Shown one piece after another: positions 8,522-18,240 of a stretch of DNA of 64,000 nucleotides. Origin of the DNA: Clostridium algidicarnis DSM 15099. GTDB taxonomy: Bacteria > Bacillota > Clostridia > Clostridiales > Clostridiaceae. The notes beneath the pieces were generated by a model. That model searched no databases and was not told where the DNA came from. It worked only from the letters and a program-made list of their open reading frames with translations. Numbering within the stretch: the first letter of the stretch is position 1; each line of letters begins with the position of its first letter. The stretch spans positions 1-64,000 of the forward strand of contig NZ_PTIS01000011.1 in assembly GCF_002934235.1 (NCBI RefSeq), read 5' to 3'. The position numbers were made by a program, and so were the translations under genes.

Positions 8522-9964
8522 CTATATTATTACCTTATATTCTCTTACTTCTTCAATTTTTTCATTAAATATAATTGCTTCTACCTTAAAGTATTCTACA
8601 TTTTCTACAAACTTCATATAAATTTCTTTACCTGATTCATTAAATGTCTCAATGAATTTAGCCATATCTTTTTTAATTTCAAGTTCGTATCTATTATTTA
8701 TTTCTATATATATGTTATTTATCTTGCTTTCTGCATCTACCTTTAGTATATCGTTTTTTATTAAAAGACTTATATAAGAAAGTTTTAGAAGTGATCCCTT
8801 ACCACTGCATTCATTGCAAGGCTCTTGTATATATTCATATATACTCTTTCCTCTTCTCATCCTAGCAATTTGAACAAGTCCAAGCTCCGTGAAAGGATAT
8901 ATCATAGTCTTGTTTTTATCTTGCTTAAACCCATATTCTAGAGCCCTTAACACCTTATGTTTATCTTCATCATATTTCATATCAATAAAGTCAATTAATA
9001 TTATTCCACTTAAATTTCTAAGCCTTACTTGCCTTGCTATTTCTACTGCTGCCTCATGATTTGTCATATAGGCTGTCTTTTCCATAGTTTTATTACTTAC
9101 GTTCTTACCAGAGTTTACGTCTATTACGTTCATAGCTTCTGTTTTTTCTATAACTATATATCCTCCACAATTTAGTGGAACTGTATAGTTTCTAAGTGCT
9201 AATATTTCTTTTTCTATTTCATAATAATCAAAAATATTCCTATGGCCTTCATAATGGAATATATCTATATTTATATCTGGCTTTTCCTCAACATATCCCT
9301 TTATAATATCATAATCAGAAGAGTTATCTACTATTATTGATGCAGTATCTCCATTTATACTATCTCTTAATATCTTATATATAATGTTACTTTCCCCATA
9401 AAGCTTTTTAGGTTTTAATGTATAGTTAAAAGCCATGTATATCTTTTTATAATTTTCATAAAGTTTTTGGATTTCTTTATTTATTGTGTCTACATCTACA
9501 AATTGTGCGTTAGTTCTAATTACTATAGCTATATCATCTAAGGCTTGTATATTGTTTTGTACATTTTCTTTAAACTTTTCATCTTTAATCTTTTTAGAAA
9601 AACTTATGCCTTTATTTAAATTATTTATAACTGTGTATCTACCTGGCAATGATATAAATCCATTTACTTTTGCACCCTTATCTCCAATTTCCTCCTTTGC
9701 AACCTCAATTAATATATCCTGACCTTTTTTTAAACTCTTATTTTTCTCTCTAGGATTTATGTACATATAAGCATTTTTTTCATACCCAATATCTATAAAA
9801 GCGCACTTAATTGCAGGTACAATGTTTTTTATAGTGCCCTTATAAATTTCACCTGGCAGTGGTTCAAATCTATCTTCTTCAATAAAACATTCTTTTAAAA
9901 TATTATCTTCTTTTATTGCTATCCTAAGTAAATTTTCTCGTCTTTCTATGAATATATCTCTCAT
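8522..9964 (-). CDS. rng: Rne/Rng family ribonuclease (RNase G-like)
   Basis: A single-strand-specific, Mg-dependent endoribonuclease family acting in rRNA maturation and mRNA turnover. The N-terminal S1 domain (about 35-110; YKGTIKNIVPAIKCAFIDIG) is followed by the catalytic DNase I-like domain with DVNSGKNV and IILIDFIDM, which contain the metal-binding aspartates, and the CNECSGKG zinc-link cysteines (about 410). At 480 aa it is the short RNase G form without the RNase E scaffold tail. Start ATG 9964, 6 nt after AAGGGGAT. It lies directly upstream of the L21 operon in most clostridia. Confidence 0.9.
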   Translation of the reverse strand: MRDIFIERRENLLRIAIKEDNILKECFIEEDRFEPLPGEIYKGTIKNIVPAIKCAFIDIGYEKNAYMYINPREKNKSLKKGQDILIEVAKEEIGDKGAKVNGFISLPGRYTVINNLNKGISFSKKIKDEKFKENVQNNIQALDDIAIVIRTNAQFVDVDTINKEIQKLYENYKKIYMAFNYTLKPKKLYGESNIIYKILRDSINGDTASIIVDNSSDYDIIKGYVEEKPDINIDIFHYEGHRNIFDYYEIEKEILALRNYTVPLNCGGYIVIEKTEAMNVIDVNSGKNVSNKTMEKTAYMTNHEAAVEIARQVRLRNLSGIILIDFIDMKYDEDKHKVLRALEYGFKQDKNKTMIYPFTELGLVQIARMRRGKSIYEYIQEPCNECSGKGSLLKLSYISLLIKNDILKVDAESKINNIYIEINNRYELEIKKDMAKFIETFNESGKEIYMKFVENVEYFKVEAIIFNEKIEEVREYKVII

Positions 9965-9987
9965 CAAATCCCCTTCTTTACAGTGTG

Positions 9988-10698
9988 TTAATCCATATAT
10001 TTGTACAAAGGAACTATTTTATCCTCCTTGTATGCAAACATCTCTTCTCTTTTTATATCTACAAAAGCTTCTGTATCCACATTTTTAATATTACTCTTTA
10101 TGTAATTTGCTAAAAGCTCAGGTGATAGATGTTCCCGACTTCCAGAGTTTATTCTAGTTTTAATTACAAGTTTATCTTCTAAGGTCCAGAACTTAAAATC
10201 TTTTATCATAGATTTTAAGTCAACTTCCCTTTCACCTTTTTTACTCTTTTTTGTAGTATTCCACTGTGGCTTCTCTAAAAGTTCTTTAAGTTCCTCTTCT
10301 ACTTTATCTATATTATTAAATCTTATCTTTATAGTATAGTCTGCAAAATCCACCAGTGCCATAGCCTGTGGTACTTTTTTAGCATTTTCTATCTTAGGTA
10401 CCTTTGATATTTCTAATATTTCTATTCCTTTTGGGCAATTAGAATTTAATCTATTCTTCAATTCCTCACATTCTAATTCTTCCCTAAGACCCATGTCCAT
10501 ATACTCACCACTAGAATAAGTTCCAACTGATAAAGGTTGTGCTATAGACAAATCTTGATGAGGATTAAATCCTCTAGAGTAATCTATAGGAAGGTTTGCT
10601 CTTTTAATTATTCTTTGAATTGTTCTCATAAGGTCAAGGTGTGAAATAAACTTTATTTCACCTTCCTTTGTAAATTTAATTAGATAACGCACCTTCAA
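9988..10698 (-). CDS. TIGR03936 family protein (DUF2344, radical-SAM-linked)
   Basis: This small family is found next to, or fused to, TIGR03960 radical SAM proteins, and its molecular function is not established. The N terminus MKVRYLIKFTKEGEIKFISHLDLMR and the SRGFNPHQDLSIAQPLSVG block are diagnostic. I assign the TTG at 10698, 6 nt after GGGA; this overlaps the 3' end of the upstream radical SAM gene by 23 nt, supporting coupled translation. 236 aa. Co-occurrence with the radical SAM partner suggests a shared RNA- or tRNA-directed modification, which is inference only. Confidence 0.85.
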   Translation of the reverse strand: MKVRYLIKFTKEGEIKFISHLDLMRTIQRIIKRANLPIDYSRGFNPHQDLSIAQPLSVGTYSSGEYMDMGLREELECEELKNRLNSNCPKGIEILEISKVPKIENAKKVPQAMALVDFADYTIKIRFNNIDKVEEELKELLEKPQWNTTKKSKKGEREVDLKSMIKDFKFWTLEDKLVIKTRINSGSREHLSPELLANYIKSNIKNVDTEAFVDIKREEMFAYKEDKIVPLYKYMD

Positions 10699-12529
10699 AG
10701 CACTTCCCTTCTTTAAAATTAACATTTATCCCACAGCCTGTACATTTAAGTCTACAATTCGGTGTAAGCTCTGTGTTTTTAGCCTTTTCATTTTCTTCTA
10801 TTAAATAAGATTTATTCACTCCAATATCAATGAAGTCCCAGGGCAATACCTCATCATAGCTTCTATCTCTGTAGGCATAAAATTCACCTGACACCCCACA
10901 CTCTTTCATAGCTTCTTGCCATATATCAAAATTAAAATATTCAGACCAGCCATCAAACTTTGCACCCTTTTCAAAGGATTTAATTAATACATCACAAATC
11001 CTTCTATCACCTCTTGCAAATACAGCCTCTATATAAGATACTAAGGATTCGTGATAATTATAAACTACTGCTTTACTAGTTATTGCATACTTTACAGCTT
11101 TAATCTTTTCTACCACATCTTCCATCTTGCTTTGAGGTGCCCACTGGAAAGGTGTAAAAGGTTTTGGCACAAATATTGAAGTACTTGAAGTAACCCTAAG
11201 GCCTTTTTTCCTTAAATCTTTAGGCACCATAAAATACTGTGCTGCAACTTTATCTGATAATTTTGCAATATCTTGTACATCTTCTATAGTTTCATAAGGT
11301 AGGCCTATCATAAAATATAACTTAATAGCAGACCAACCTGCTTCAAATGCACTTCTTGTGGCTTGTAGAACCTTTTTTTCGGTTACCCCTTTATTTATTA
11401 CATCCCTCATCCTTTGTGATCCTGCCTCAGGAGCAAAGGTAAGCCCAGTTTTCCTTACCTTTTGAATCTCTTTAATTAAATCTACAGAAAAGGAATCCAC
11501 CCTTATAGATGGAAGTGAAACTGAAACATTTTGTTCTTTATATTTTTCTATAACACTAAAAACTAAATTTTGTATATCTGAATAGTCGCATATACTTAAA
11601 GAGCTTAGTGAAACTTCACTATAACCTGTAGCTTTTAATAAATCATCTATATCTTTTAAAAGTGTTTCTGTAGACTTTTCTCTAACCGGTCTATAAATCA
11701 TACCAGCTTGGCAAAATCTACATCCATTAGTACATCCTCTAAAAGTCTCAACTATAACCCTATCATGAACTATTTCAGTATAGGGCACTATGATTTCTTT
11801 TGGGTAACTAACCTTATCATAGTTTGTTATAAATCTTTTCTTAATACTTGAAGGTACATCTTCATACTTTGGTTTGAATTCTTTTATTGTATTATCTTCA
11901 TTATAGGTAACATCATATAAGGAAGGTACATATACACCCCTTATCTTTGATATTTCTCTTAAAAAGCCTTTTTTATTTCCTTTTCCCTTATACTTTTTAT
12001 AAACATCTAAAACCTCATTCATTATCTCTTCGCCTTCTCCAATTTCAAAGAAGTCTACTATATCATAAAGTGGCTCTGGATTATAAGCACAGGGTCCACC
12101 TGCCATAATTATAGGCTCATCTTCCCCTCTTTTAGATGCTCTTATAGTTATATTGGACATATTAAGCATATTTAAAATGTTAGTATAACTCATTTCATAT
12201 TGAAGAGTAAATCCAAGCATGTCAAAATCACTTAAAGGATCCTTTGTTTCTAATGCGTATAATGGAATATTATTTTCTCTCATCAAACCTTCCATATCAG
12301 GCCATGGTGCATAAGCCCTCTCACAGTAGGTATCTTCTCTCTCATTTAATACATGATAAAGTATTCTGCTACCAAGATGTGACATACCGACCTCATAAAC
12401 ATCTGGAAAGCAAAAAGCGAATCTTATATCTATGTTTTCTTTGTCTTTATAAACAGAATTAAGTTCTCCACCAATATATCTAGCAGGTTTTTCTACTCTA
12501 TATAAAATATCATCTGTAATTCTTTTCAT
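10676..12529 (-). CDS. TIGR03960 family B12-binding/radical SAM protein
   Basis: An oxygen-sensitive radical SAM enzyme of unknown substrate. An N-terminal region with B12-binding-like fold (about 1-180, FPDVYEVGMSHLG) precedes the radical SAM core, whose 4Fe-4S-binding cysteines are in RGCTNGCRFCQAG (about 261, spacing C-x3-C-x2-C). A C-terminal cysteine group (CRLKCTGCG) may hold a second cluster or zinc. 617 aa is normal. ATG 12529 follows AAGGAG. Gene pair with the TIGR03936 gene downstream. Confidence 0.9.
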   Translation of the reverse strand: MKRITDDILYRVEKPARYIGGELNSVYKDKENIDIRFAFCFPDVYEVGMSHLGSRILYHVLNEREDTYCERAYAPWPDMEGLMRENNIPLYALETKDPLSDFDMLGFTLQYEMSYTNILNMLNMSNITIRASKRGEDEPIIMAGGPCAYNPEPLYDIVDFFEIGEGEEIMNEVLDVYKKYKGKGNKKGFLREISKIRGVYVPSLYDVTYNEDNTIKEFKPKYEDVPSSIKKRFITNYDKVSYPKEIIVPYTEIVHDRVIVETFRGCTNGCRFCQAGMIYRPVREKSTETLLKDIDDLLKATGYSEVSLSSLSICDYSDIQNLVFSVIEKYKEQNVSVSLPSIRVDSFSVDLIKEIQKVRKTGLTFAPEAGSQRMRDVINKGVTEKKVLQATRSAFEAGWSAIKLYFMIGLPYETIEDVQDIAKLSDKVAAQYFMVPKDLRKKGLRVTSSTSIFVPKPFTPFQWAPQSKMEDVVEKIKAVKYAITSKAVVYNYHESLVSYIEAVFARGDRRICDVLIKSFEKGAKFDGWSEYFNFDIWQEAMKECGVSGEFYAYRDRSYDEVLPWDFIDIGVNKSYLIEENEKAKNTELTPNCRLKCTGCGINVNFKEGKCFEGALSN

Positions 12530-12613
12530 TTAGTTAACTCCTTTTTTATAATATTTTATAATTTTATCATATGCAAGCTTTATTGCACAAGTACTTTGAC
12601 TTACCTTAGGATA

Positions 12614-13471
12614 TTATAACTTATTACCTTGCCTAATAATTATATACTCATCTAAAGTTATGTTTCCATAACTTTTTAGTCCTTCTATGATTTCTTGCTC
12701 ATAAACTATGTCTATAACTTTCATATCATCCTCTAAAACTACAAAGGTATAATATTTATTTTTATCAATTAGGCTTAAAGTTTCTAAAAGTGTGTATTTA
12801 TAACTTATACATAAAGATTTATTTTCTATACATCTATTTTTTAAAAATTTAACTTTTTTCTTCATTATATCACCTATTATAATATAAACAATTCTACCTT
12901 TTTCTTTATATGATATATTTATTATAAAAAAAGATAAAAGTCCAAGGCTTATGTTTAATATTTTATTAAATACCAAAAAAATAAAATAGCTAAAAATTAA
13001 AGCTCCTATAATCATACTGGTATTAACTTTAATCTTATGCGCCTTTTTGCAAGTATACTTTCTTTGAAGACATAAATTTAATAGTCTTGAACCATCAAGG
13101 GGCAAAGCTGGCAGTAAATTAAAGCATCCTAGAACTAAATTAGTTTTCATTGAAATTTCAAATATATCAAAATGATAGCTTTTATATAGCAAATAAAATA
13201 TAAGAGCTATTATGATATTTGCAGCAGGCCCTGCTATAACTATCGCTACCTCTTTAGCAAAACTAATATCCTTCAATTCATCTCCTGTCATTGAAAATCC
13301 TATAGGTGTAATTTTAATTTTCACCTTTTTTACCCCTAAAAATTTAGCCATTAATGCATGGCTAAATTCATGTACAAACACCCAAAACAAAGAAATAAAA
13401 AAACTTTTATGGAATCCTACCATAAACATAATTAATATGTATGGAATAAAATACTTGCTGATTTTTATCAT
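12614..13471 (-). CDS. spoIVFB: SpoIVFB-like M50 site-2 protease
   Basis: An intramembrane zinc metalloprotease; in Bacillus, SpoIVFB releases mature sigma-K in the mother cell during sporulation. The HEFSHAL zinc motif (about residue 35) and the second metal motif NLLPALPLDGSRLL (about 127) both lie in hydrophobic segments, with four or more membrane spans overall. The C terminus has a CBS-like tail (about 220-285), as in SpoIVFB. 285 aa. The Shine-Dalgarno GAGGGC is moderate. The M23 protein encoded directly upstream could be the SpoIVFA-like partner; that role is inferred from order. Confidence 0.85.
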   Translation of the reverse strand: MIKISKYFIPYILIMFMVGFHKSFFISLFWVFVHEFSHALMAKFLGVKKVKIKITPIGFSMTGDELKDISFAKEVAIVIAGPAANIIIALIFYLLYKSYHFDIFEISMKTNLVLGCFNLLPALPLDGSRLLNLCLQRKYTCKKAHKIKVNTSMIIGALIFSYFIFLVFNKILNISLGLLSFFIINISYKEKGRIVYIIIGDIMKKKVKFLKNRCIENKSLCISYKYTLLETLSLIDKNKYYTFVVLEDDMKVIDIVYEQEIIEGLKSYGNITLDEYIIIRQGNKL

Positions 13472-13486
13472 GTAAGCCCTCGTCTT

Positions 13487-14320
13487 TTAATTTTTAAACA
13501 ATTCCTTATCAAAATACCTTAAAGGATCTTTATATTGACCCATATAAGAAAGTTCAAAATGAAGGTGGGGAGCTGTAGACTTCCCTGTATTTCCACTTTG
13601 ACCTATAATATCACCCTTTTCTAACACTTGATCCTTTTCTAAATTATATTCCTTCAAGTGAGCATACTTACTTTCAATGCCATCCCCATGATCAATAGCT
13701 ACATACTTACCATAAGATTCATCCTCCCCTAATTCCTTAACCTTTCCTTTGTATATAGTTTTAACCTCTGTACCTTCTTTACAGTCTATATCTATTCCTG
13801 TATGGTTTTTCTTTTCTCCTGTAAAAGGATCCTTTCTAAGATTAAATTCCGAGGTTATTTCCCCCTTTAAGGGTACCTCAAATTCTTCTTTAATTTTATC
13901 TTTTATATTCTCCTTTTTGAAAAGTTTTGACATTACACTTTCACTTTTATCTTCTATTTCTTCTTTTAGTTCCTTTATGTCTATGCTCTTTAAATAATTA
14001 ATTTTAGTTTTATAATCAAAATCAGTAGATACCATTTCTTTTGAGTATGCATACACAGCTTTTGAATTTGGAGTTTGTATTAATTTACAGGTTAAAATAA
14101 ATACAAATAAAAAAGCTGTACCTAAAAGATCCCTTATTATCCTTTTCACAAAATACTCACCACTAAATAAAACGGTGTCCTTGCCACCTTCTTTATATTT
14201 ATTATCATAGCCATTATATCCACTATATTTATTACCATAGCTATTATAAATTGGAGTATCCTTCCTCTTTTTTGAGATCTTTTCATAATAGCTTTCATAC
14301 TGAGAATTATAATTACTCAT
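13487..14320 (-). CDS. M23 family peptidase, possible SpoIVFA counterpart
   Basis: A membrane-anchored LytM/M23 protein. The N-terminal 45 residues are unusually rich in Tyr, Asn and Lys. One transmembrane segment (about 70-88) follows, then a linker, then the LytM domain with HTGIDIDCKEG and HLHFEL, so the zinc ligands look intact (first His, Asp and the HxH pair). The start ATG 14320 is 7 nt after AAGGAG; the longer ORF (ATG 14344) runs through that Shine-Dalgarno. Position immediately before spoIVFB resembles the Bacillus spoIVFA-spoIVFB pair, where SpoIVFA also has an M23-like domain. Confidence 0.8.
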   Translation of the reverse strand: MSNYNSQYESYYEKISKKRKDTPIYNSYGNKYSGYNGYDNKYKEGGKDTVLFSGEYFVKRIIRDLLGTAFLFVFILTCKLIQTPNSKAVYAYSKEMVSTDFDYKTKINYLKSIDIKELKEEIEDKSESVMSKLFKKENIKDKIKEEFEVPLKGEITSEFNLRKDPFTGEKKNHTGIDIDCKEGTEVKTIYKGKVKELGEDESYGKYVAIDHGDGIESKYAHLKEYNLEKDQVLEKGDIIGQSGNTGKSTAPHLHFELSYMGQYKDPLRYFDKELFKN

Positions 14321-14452
14321 AAAAACACTCCTTATCTTTTTCATCTATATAATTATATTTATGAAAACATAGTTTAATGATACAAATATGATTAATAAGA
14401 AATAATTATGAAAACATGAAAATATAATAAATATATAAATCTCTTTTTCAAA

Positions 14453-14498
14453 ACAAAAAGAGCATTACATCATATTAAATATGCTGTAATGCTCTTTT
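14453..14498 (-). terminator. Terminator after mgsA
   Basis: A 14-bp stem (AAAAGAGCATTACA / TGTAATGCTCTTTT) with a 15-nt loop; on the minus strand the 3' side is TTTTTGTTTTG. It separates mgsA from the sporulation pair. Confidence 0.85.
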
Positions 14499-14508
14499 AA
14501 ATTACACT

Positions 14509-14886
14509 TTATATATCTATTCTGTTTTTTAAAGCTTTAATCATTACCTCTGCTGTTCCAAGATTAGTTGCTACAGGAATACAATGCACATCGCATAATC
14601 TTAAAAGGCCAGCTACATCTGGTTCATGTGGTTGTGATGTTAAAGGATCTCTAAAGAAAATAACTAAATCCATATTACCTTCAGCAATTTTAGCTCCTAC
14701 TTGTTGATCTCCTCCTAAAGGTCCTGACAAAAAACGATGAACTTTTAGATTTAAAATTTCATTTATTAGCCTTCCCGTAGTACCTGTTGCATAAAGATCA
14801 TGTTCACTAAATACGTCTTTATACCTTTTTACGAAATCTATAATATCATCTTTCATCTTATCATGAGCAATAAGTGCTATTTTCAT
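14509..14886 (-). CDS. mgsA: Methylglyoxal synthase
   Basis: Converts dihydroxyacetone phosphate to methylglyoxal and phosphate, a glycolytic overflow route. The phosphate-binding TGTTGRL and [10 protein letters not shown] loops and the [14 protein letters not shown] active-site stretch are intact. 125 aa is slightly shorter than E. coli MgsA and typical for clostridia. ATG follows GGGGGGAAAG. It stands alone between terminated units. Confidence 0.95.
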   Translation of the reverse strand: MKIALIAHDKMKDDIIDFVKRYKDVFSEHDLYATGTTGRLINEILNLKVHRFLSGPLGGDQQVGAKIAEGNMDLVIFFRDPLTSQPHEPDVAGLLRLCDVHCIPVATNLGTAEVMIKALKNRIDI

Positions 14887-15004
14887 AACTTTCCCCCCTG
14901 TGTTTGTATTTTTTCTATTTAAAGCTTATTATAAATCTTAACTTATACCATATATTACTAATGTCCACTTAAAATAATCCTTAAATATATTACCTATATA
15001 TAAT

Positions 15005-16129
15005 TTAAAAATTTATTTTCTTTCTTCTCATACCTATATTTAATATTAAACCTATAGCAATATAATTAGTTAATACAGAGCTTCCACCATAGCTCATAAG
15101 AGGAAGTGTTATACCTGTAATAGGCATTATACCCACTGCCATACCTATATTTTGAAGTATAGAAAACAAAAATACAGATACTACTCCTACACAAATTACA
15201 GATCCAAATATGTCCTTTGACGTTCTAGCTATATTAATAGCCCTATAAATTATTATTCCATATAAAAATAACAGAAATACTGCACCAACAAATCCCCACT
15301 GTTCGCCAAGAGCTGCAAATATAAAATCTGTATGAGCTTCTGGTACAAACTGTGAAACGTAGCTACTTGAGGCAGTTTTAATACCCATACCTGTGCCAAG
15401 TATTCCTCCAGATCCTATACCTATTTTAGATCTAGTAGCCTGAAGGCCAGCTCCAAGGGCATCTGACTCAGGACTTAAAAATGAAATAAGTCTTCTTTTC
15501 CAATAAGCTTTCATAAGGCTAGAATTCCAAAGTATAGCAATGGATGCTGCAATTCCCATAATACCGCCTAATATTACTTTTATATTTAAACCCATGGTGA
15601 AAAATATACCAAGTACAATAAAAAAACAAACCATGGCCATACCCATATCTGGCTGAACCACAATAAGTAGCATAGGAATTAATGCATAAAAGCATAATGT
15701 AAAAAAGTTCTTAACATCATTTATATTTCCGTCCATTTCATCTAACTTTTTAGCTAACATCATTATCATACCAAGCTTTGCAAATTCAGCAGGTTGAATA
15801 GCTCTATTTCCAAGTGATATCCATCCTTGTGCGCCATTTACAGTACTTCCGATTATTCTAGTTAATAAAAGCATAGATACAGATCCCCAATAAATAATTG
15901 AAGTGAAATTTTTTATTAATGTATAATCTATTAATAATATTATGTAAGTAGTTATAAGCCCGAGTACTAGCCATATAAGTTGAAGCTTTAGATAGTATAT
16001 ACCTACTTTCCCTCTTGTAACTGTATATATATTTAAGGCTCCATATAATAATACTATGATAGATCCTATTAAAATTCCAAAATCTAGTTCCTTTATATAT
16101 TTATAATCTAATTTTAATTTTTTTAGCAT
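15005..16129 (-). CDS. rodA: Rod-shape determining SEDS glycosyltransferase RodA
   Basis: SEDS-family peptidoglycan polymerase that works with a class B PBP in lateral wall growth. About ten membrane spans are apparent, with the conserved WSSV-type loop region (GALGEQWGFVGAVFLL) and the C-terminal signature GITLPLMSYGGSSVLTN. 374 aa. The ATG at 16129 is 6 nt after TGGAGG; the longer ORF begins within the Shine-Dalgarno. Its neighbours, minCDE, PBP2 and mreBCD, place it in the cell-shape module, and PBP2 (18241-21075) is its likely partner. Confidence 0.93.
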   Translation of the reverse strand: MLKKLKLDYKYIKELDFGILIGSIIVLLYGALNIYTVTRGKVGIYYLKLQLIWLVLGLITTYIILLIDYTLIKNFTSIIYWGSVSMLLLTRIIGSTVNGAQGWISLGNRAIQPAEFAKLGMIMMLAKKLDEMDGNINDVKNFFTLCFYALIPMLLIVVQPDMGMAMVCFFIVLGIFFTMGLNIKVILGGIMGIAASIAILWNSSLMKAYWKRRLISFLSPESDALGAGLQATRSKIGIGSGGILGTGMGIKTASSSYVSQFVPEAHTDFIFAALGEQWGFVGAVFLLFLYGIIIYRAINIARTSKDIFGSVICVGVVSVFLFSILQNIGMAVGIMPITGITLPLMSYGGSSVLTNYIAIGLILNIGMRRKKINF

Positions 16130-16214
16130 AATGTACCTCCACAATAATGAATTATGTTTTAGTATAACATAATTTCATATTTAATTGCAGAACCCTTAAA
16201 AGTTTTTAGTAAAT

Positions 16215-16484
16215 TTACCTTTGCTTTAATTTTTTGATTGGTATATTGGCAATTAGCGCCGGAGAGTTACCTTCAGATTCTGATGTCCTTGTAAGAGCTA
16301 TTTCCACATCTGATGAATCTATCTCTACATATTTAGTTATAACTTCTAATATTTCACTTTTTATCATATCTAAAAGTTGTGGTGAAAGATCCCCTCTATC
16401 ATGAATAAGTATAAGCTTTAACCTATCCTTTGCTACTTCTTTTGAAGAAGGCTTACTTGAAAATAACTTTGAAAAAAACTCCAT
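16215..16484 (-). CDS. minE: Cell division topological specificity factor MinE
   Basis: MinE stimulates the MinD ATPase and drives Min oscillation, restricting inhibition to the poles. The amphipathic N terminus (MEFFSKLF), the MinD-contact helix (AKDRLKLILIHDRGDLSP) and the C-terminal beta domain with TSESEGNSPALIANIP are all seen. 89 aa. It follows minD by 12 bp. The presence of MinE, rather than only DivIVA/MinJ as in Bacillus, is typical for many clostridia. Confidence 0.95.
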   Translation of the reverse strand: MEFFSKLFSSKPSSKEVAKDRLKLILIHDRGDLSPQLLDMIKSEILEVITKYVEIDSSDVEIALTRTSESEGNSPALIANIPIKKLKQR

Positions 16485-16496
16485 CTTATAACCCCC

Positions 16497-17294
16497 CTAC
16501 CTCTTTTTAAAAAGATTCTTTAGTGCACTTAAAAAACCTGATTGCTCTACATCTAAATTTAATAGTGGAACTTCTTCCCCTATTATTCTTTTTGCTATAT
16601 TTATAAAAGCCTTACCTGCAATAGCTTTTTCATCAAGAACTATAGGTTCACCCTTGTTTGTAGATATAGTTATACTTCTATCATCAGGCACTACCCCGAG
16701 TAATCTTATAGACAACGTATCTACAATATCATCAATATCAAGCATATTACCATTTTTCGTCATCTCATAGTTTAATCTATTTACTATTACCTCGTGATTT
16801 TCTAAGCCTTTAGAATCAAGCTTACCAATAACTCTATCTGCATCTCTTACTGAAGTTATTTCAGGATTAACTATTATTATAGCCCTATCTGCTCCTACAA
16901 CTGAATTTTCAAAGCCTTGCTCTATTCCTGCTGGGCTATCTATTATTACATAATCAAATTCTTCTTTTAATTCATTTACAAGATTTAGCATTTGTTCTGG
17001 CTTAATATCTCCCTTATCTCGCGTTTGTGCTGTAGGAAGTAAAAACAAATTAGGGAATCTTTTATCTTTTATAAGAGCTTGTTTTAGTCTACATCTATCT
17101 TCTAAAATATCTAGTATTGTAAAGACAATTCTATTTTCTAATCCCATCAGAACATCTAGATTCCTAAGTCCAGTGTCTCCATCAATTACTACTACTCTCT
17201 TACCCATAGATGCTAATGCTGTTCCTATGTTTGCTGTGGTAGTGGTTTTTCCCACTCCACCTTTTCCTGAAGTTATTACTATAGCTTCTCCCAT
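16497..17294 (-). CDS. minD: Septum site-determining ATPase MinD
   Basis: A deviant Walker A ATPase (GKGGVGKTTTTANIG at the N terminus) that binds the membrane when ATP-loaded and recruits MinC or MinE. The C-terminal amphipathic membrane-targeting helix is visible as FLSALKNLFKKR. 265 aa, standard. GGAGG precedes the ATG at 9 nt. Confidence 0.97.
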   Translation of the reverse strand: MGEAIVITSGKGGVGKTTTTANIGTALASMGKRVVVIDGDTGLRNLDVLMGLENRIVFTILDILEDRCRLKQALIKDKRFPNLFLLPTAQTRDKGDIKPEQMLNLVNELKEEFDYVIIDSPAGIEQGFENSVVGADRAIIIVNPEITSVRDADRVIGKLDSKGLENHEVIVNRLNYEMTKNGNMLDIDDIVDTLSIRLLGVVPDDRSITISTNKGEPIVLDEKAIAGKAFINIAKRIIGEEVPLLNLDVEQSGFLSALKNLFKKR

Positions 17295-17381
17295 ATTCCA
17301 AAACCTCCAAATATATGTATCTCAAATTTTTAAATAAATATTTTAATACTAGTTTAATGCTAATCTTATAAAAGTCAGTAA

Positions 17382-18014
17382 TTATATGTATTTATTTACT
17401 ACGTAAGGTTCTACTATTATTGATCCTTCTTTTATTTTAGCCACTTCTGGATATTCAGGCTTAAGTGAATCTTCTGGGGCTCTTGTAATTATACTTGCTA
17501 TTTGAAGTATTTCCGGTTGAAGATTAAAGGCAACTATTATTGCTCTTTCATTTCCAGTTATACCTGCTCTTACTTGTCCCCTTAAATTACCCATTACTAT
17601 AACATTTCCCTCTGCATGAATTTCAGACCCAGGATTTACGTCCCCTATTATGACTATATTCCCTGAATATCTAATTATTTGACCACTTCTTACAGTTTTT
17701 CTAATAAATTTAGTTCTTCCTTCATAAATACCTGAAAATACCTTGCTCGCTTTTTCTTCTTTATCTTCAAAAATACAATCTTTTATAAGTACTTCTTCAA
17801 AAAGGATTTCTTTTAGCTTTTTAGCTTGATTTTCATTTATAAGTCTTATATCCGTTGTAATCTTAAGTGTACATCCTTTATAAAACTTTTTACCTTTAGA
17901 TAACTTTTCTATTAAAGACTCCAACATATCATCAAAATCTTTAAAGTTATCCATATTTATTATAGCATTCAAGCCTTCTTTATTTCCTTTTATTACTATA
18001 TTATCTCTGTTCAT
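17382..18014 (-). CDS. minC: Septum formation inhibitor MinC
   Basis: MinC blocks FtsZ assembly away from midcell. The C-terminal beta-helical MinD-binding domain is clear ([35 protein letters not shown]), while the N-terminal FtsZ-inhibiting domain is more divergent, as usual. 210 aa. It heads the minC-minD-minE run; an intergenic gap of about 87 bp to minD leaves room for a secondary promoter. Confidence 0.93.
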   Translation of the reverse strand: MNRDNIVIKGNKEGLNAIINMDNFKDFDDMLESLIEKLSKGKKFYKGCTLKITTDIRLINENQAKKLKEILFEEVLIKDCIFEDKEEKASKVFSGIYEGRTKFIRKTVRSGQIIRYSGNIVIIGDVNPGSEIHAEGNVIVMGNLRGQVRAGITGNERAIIVAFNLQPEILQIASIITRAPEDSLKPEYPEVAKIKEGSIIVEPYVVNKYI

Positions 18015-18140
18015 ATAAGCCCTCCAATAGACCTCATAACATTAATATGTACTATTTCCACATAAGTTAACTAAAATCCTTCTCATTTATAATAAAAAGT
18101 TTTATAAAACTAGAACTTACCATCATAATTAATATATTTA

Positions 18141-18192
18141 AAAAAGAGGATAAATAGCCTTCTATTTTTAAATTTTATAAGACCTTATCCTC
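18141..18192 (-). terminator. Terminator after the PBP2 gene
   Basis: Arms GAGGATAA and TTATCCTC around a 31-nt AT-rich loop, followed on the minus strand by TTTTTTA. It lies in the 226-bp gap between PBP2 and minC, where I see no gene. Confidence 0.7.
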
Positions 18193-18240
18193 AACTACAA
18201 TCATAAATATAAAATATTAAATTTTAAAATAAGAAAATAA

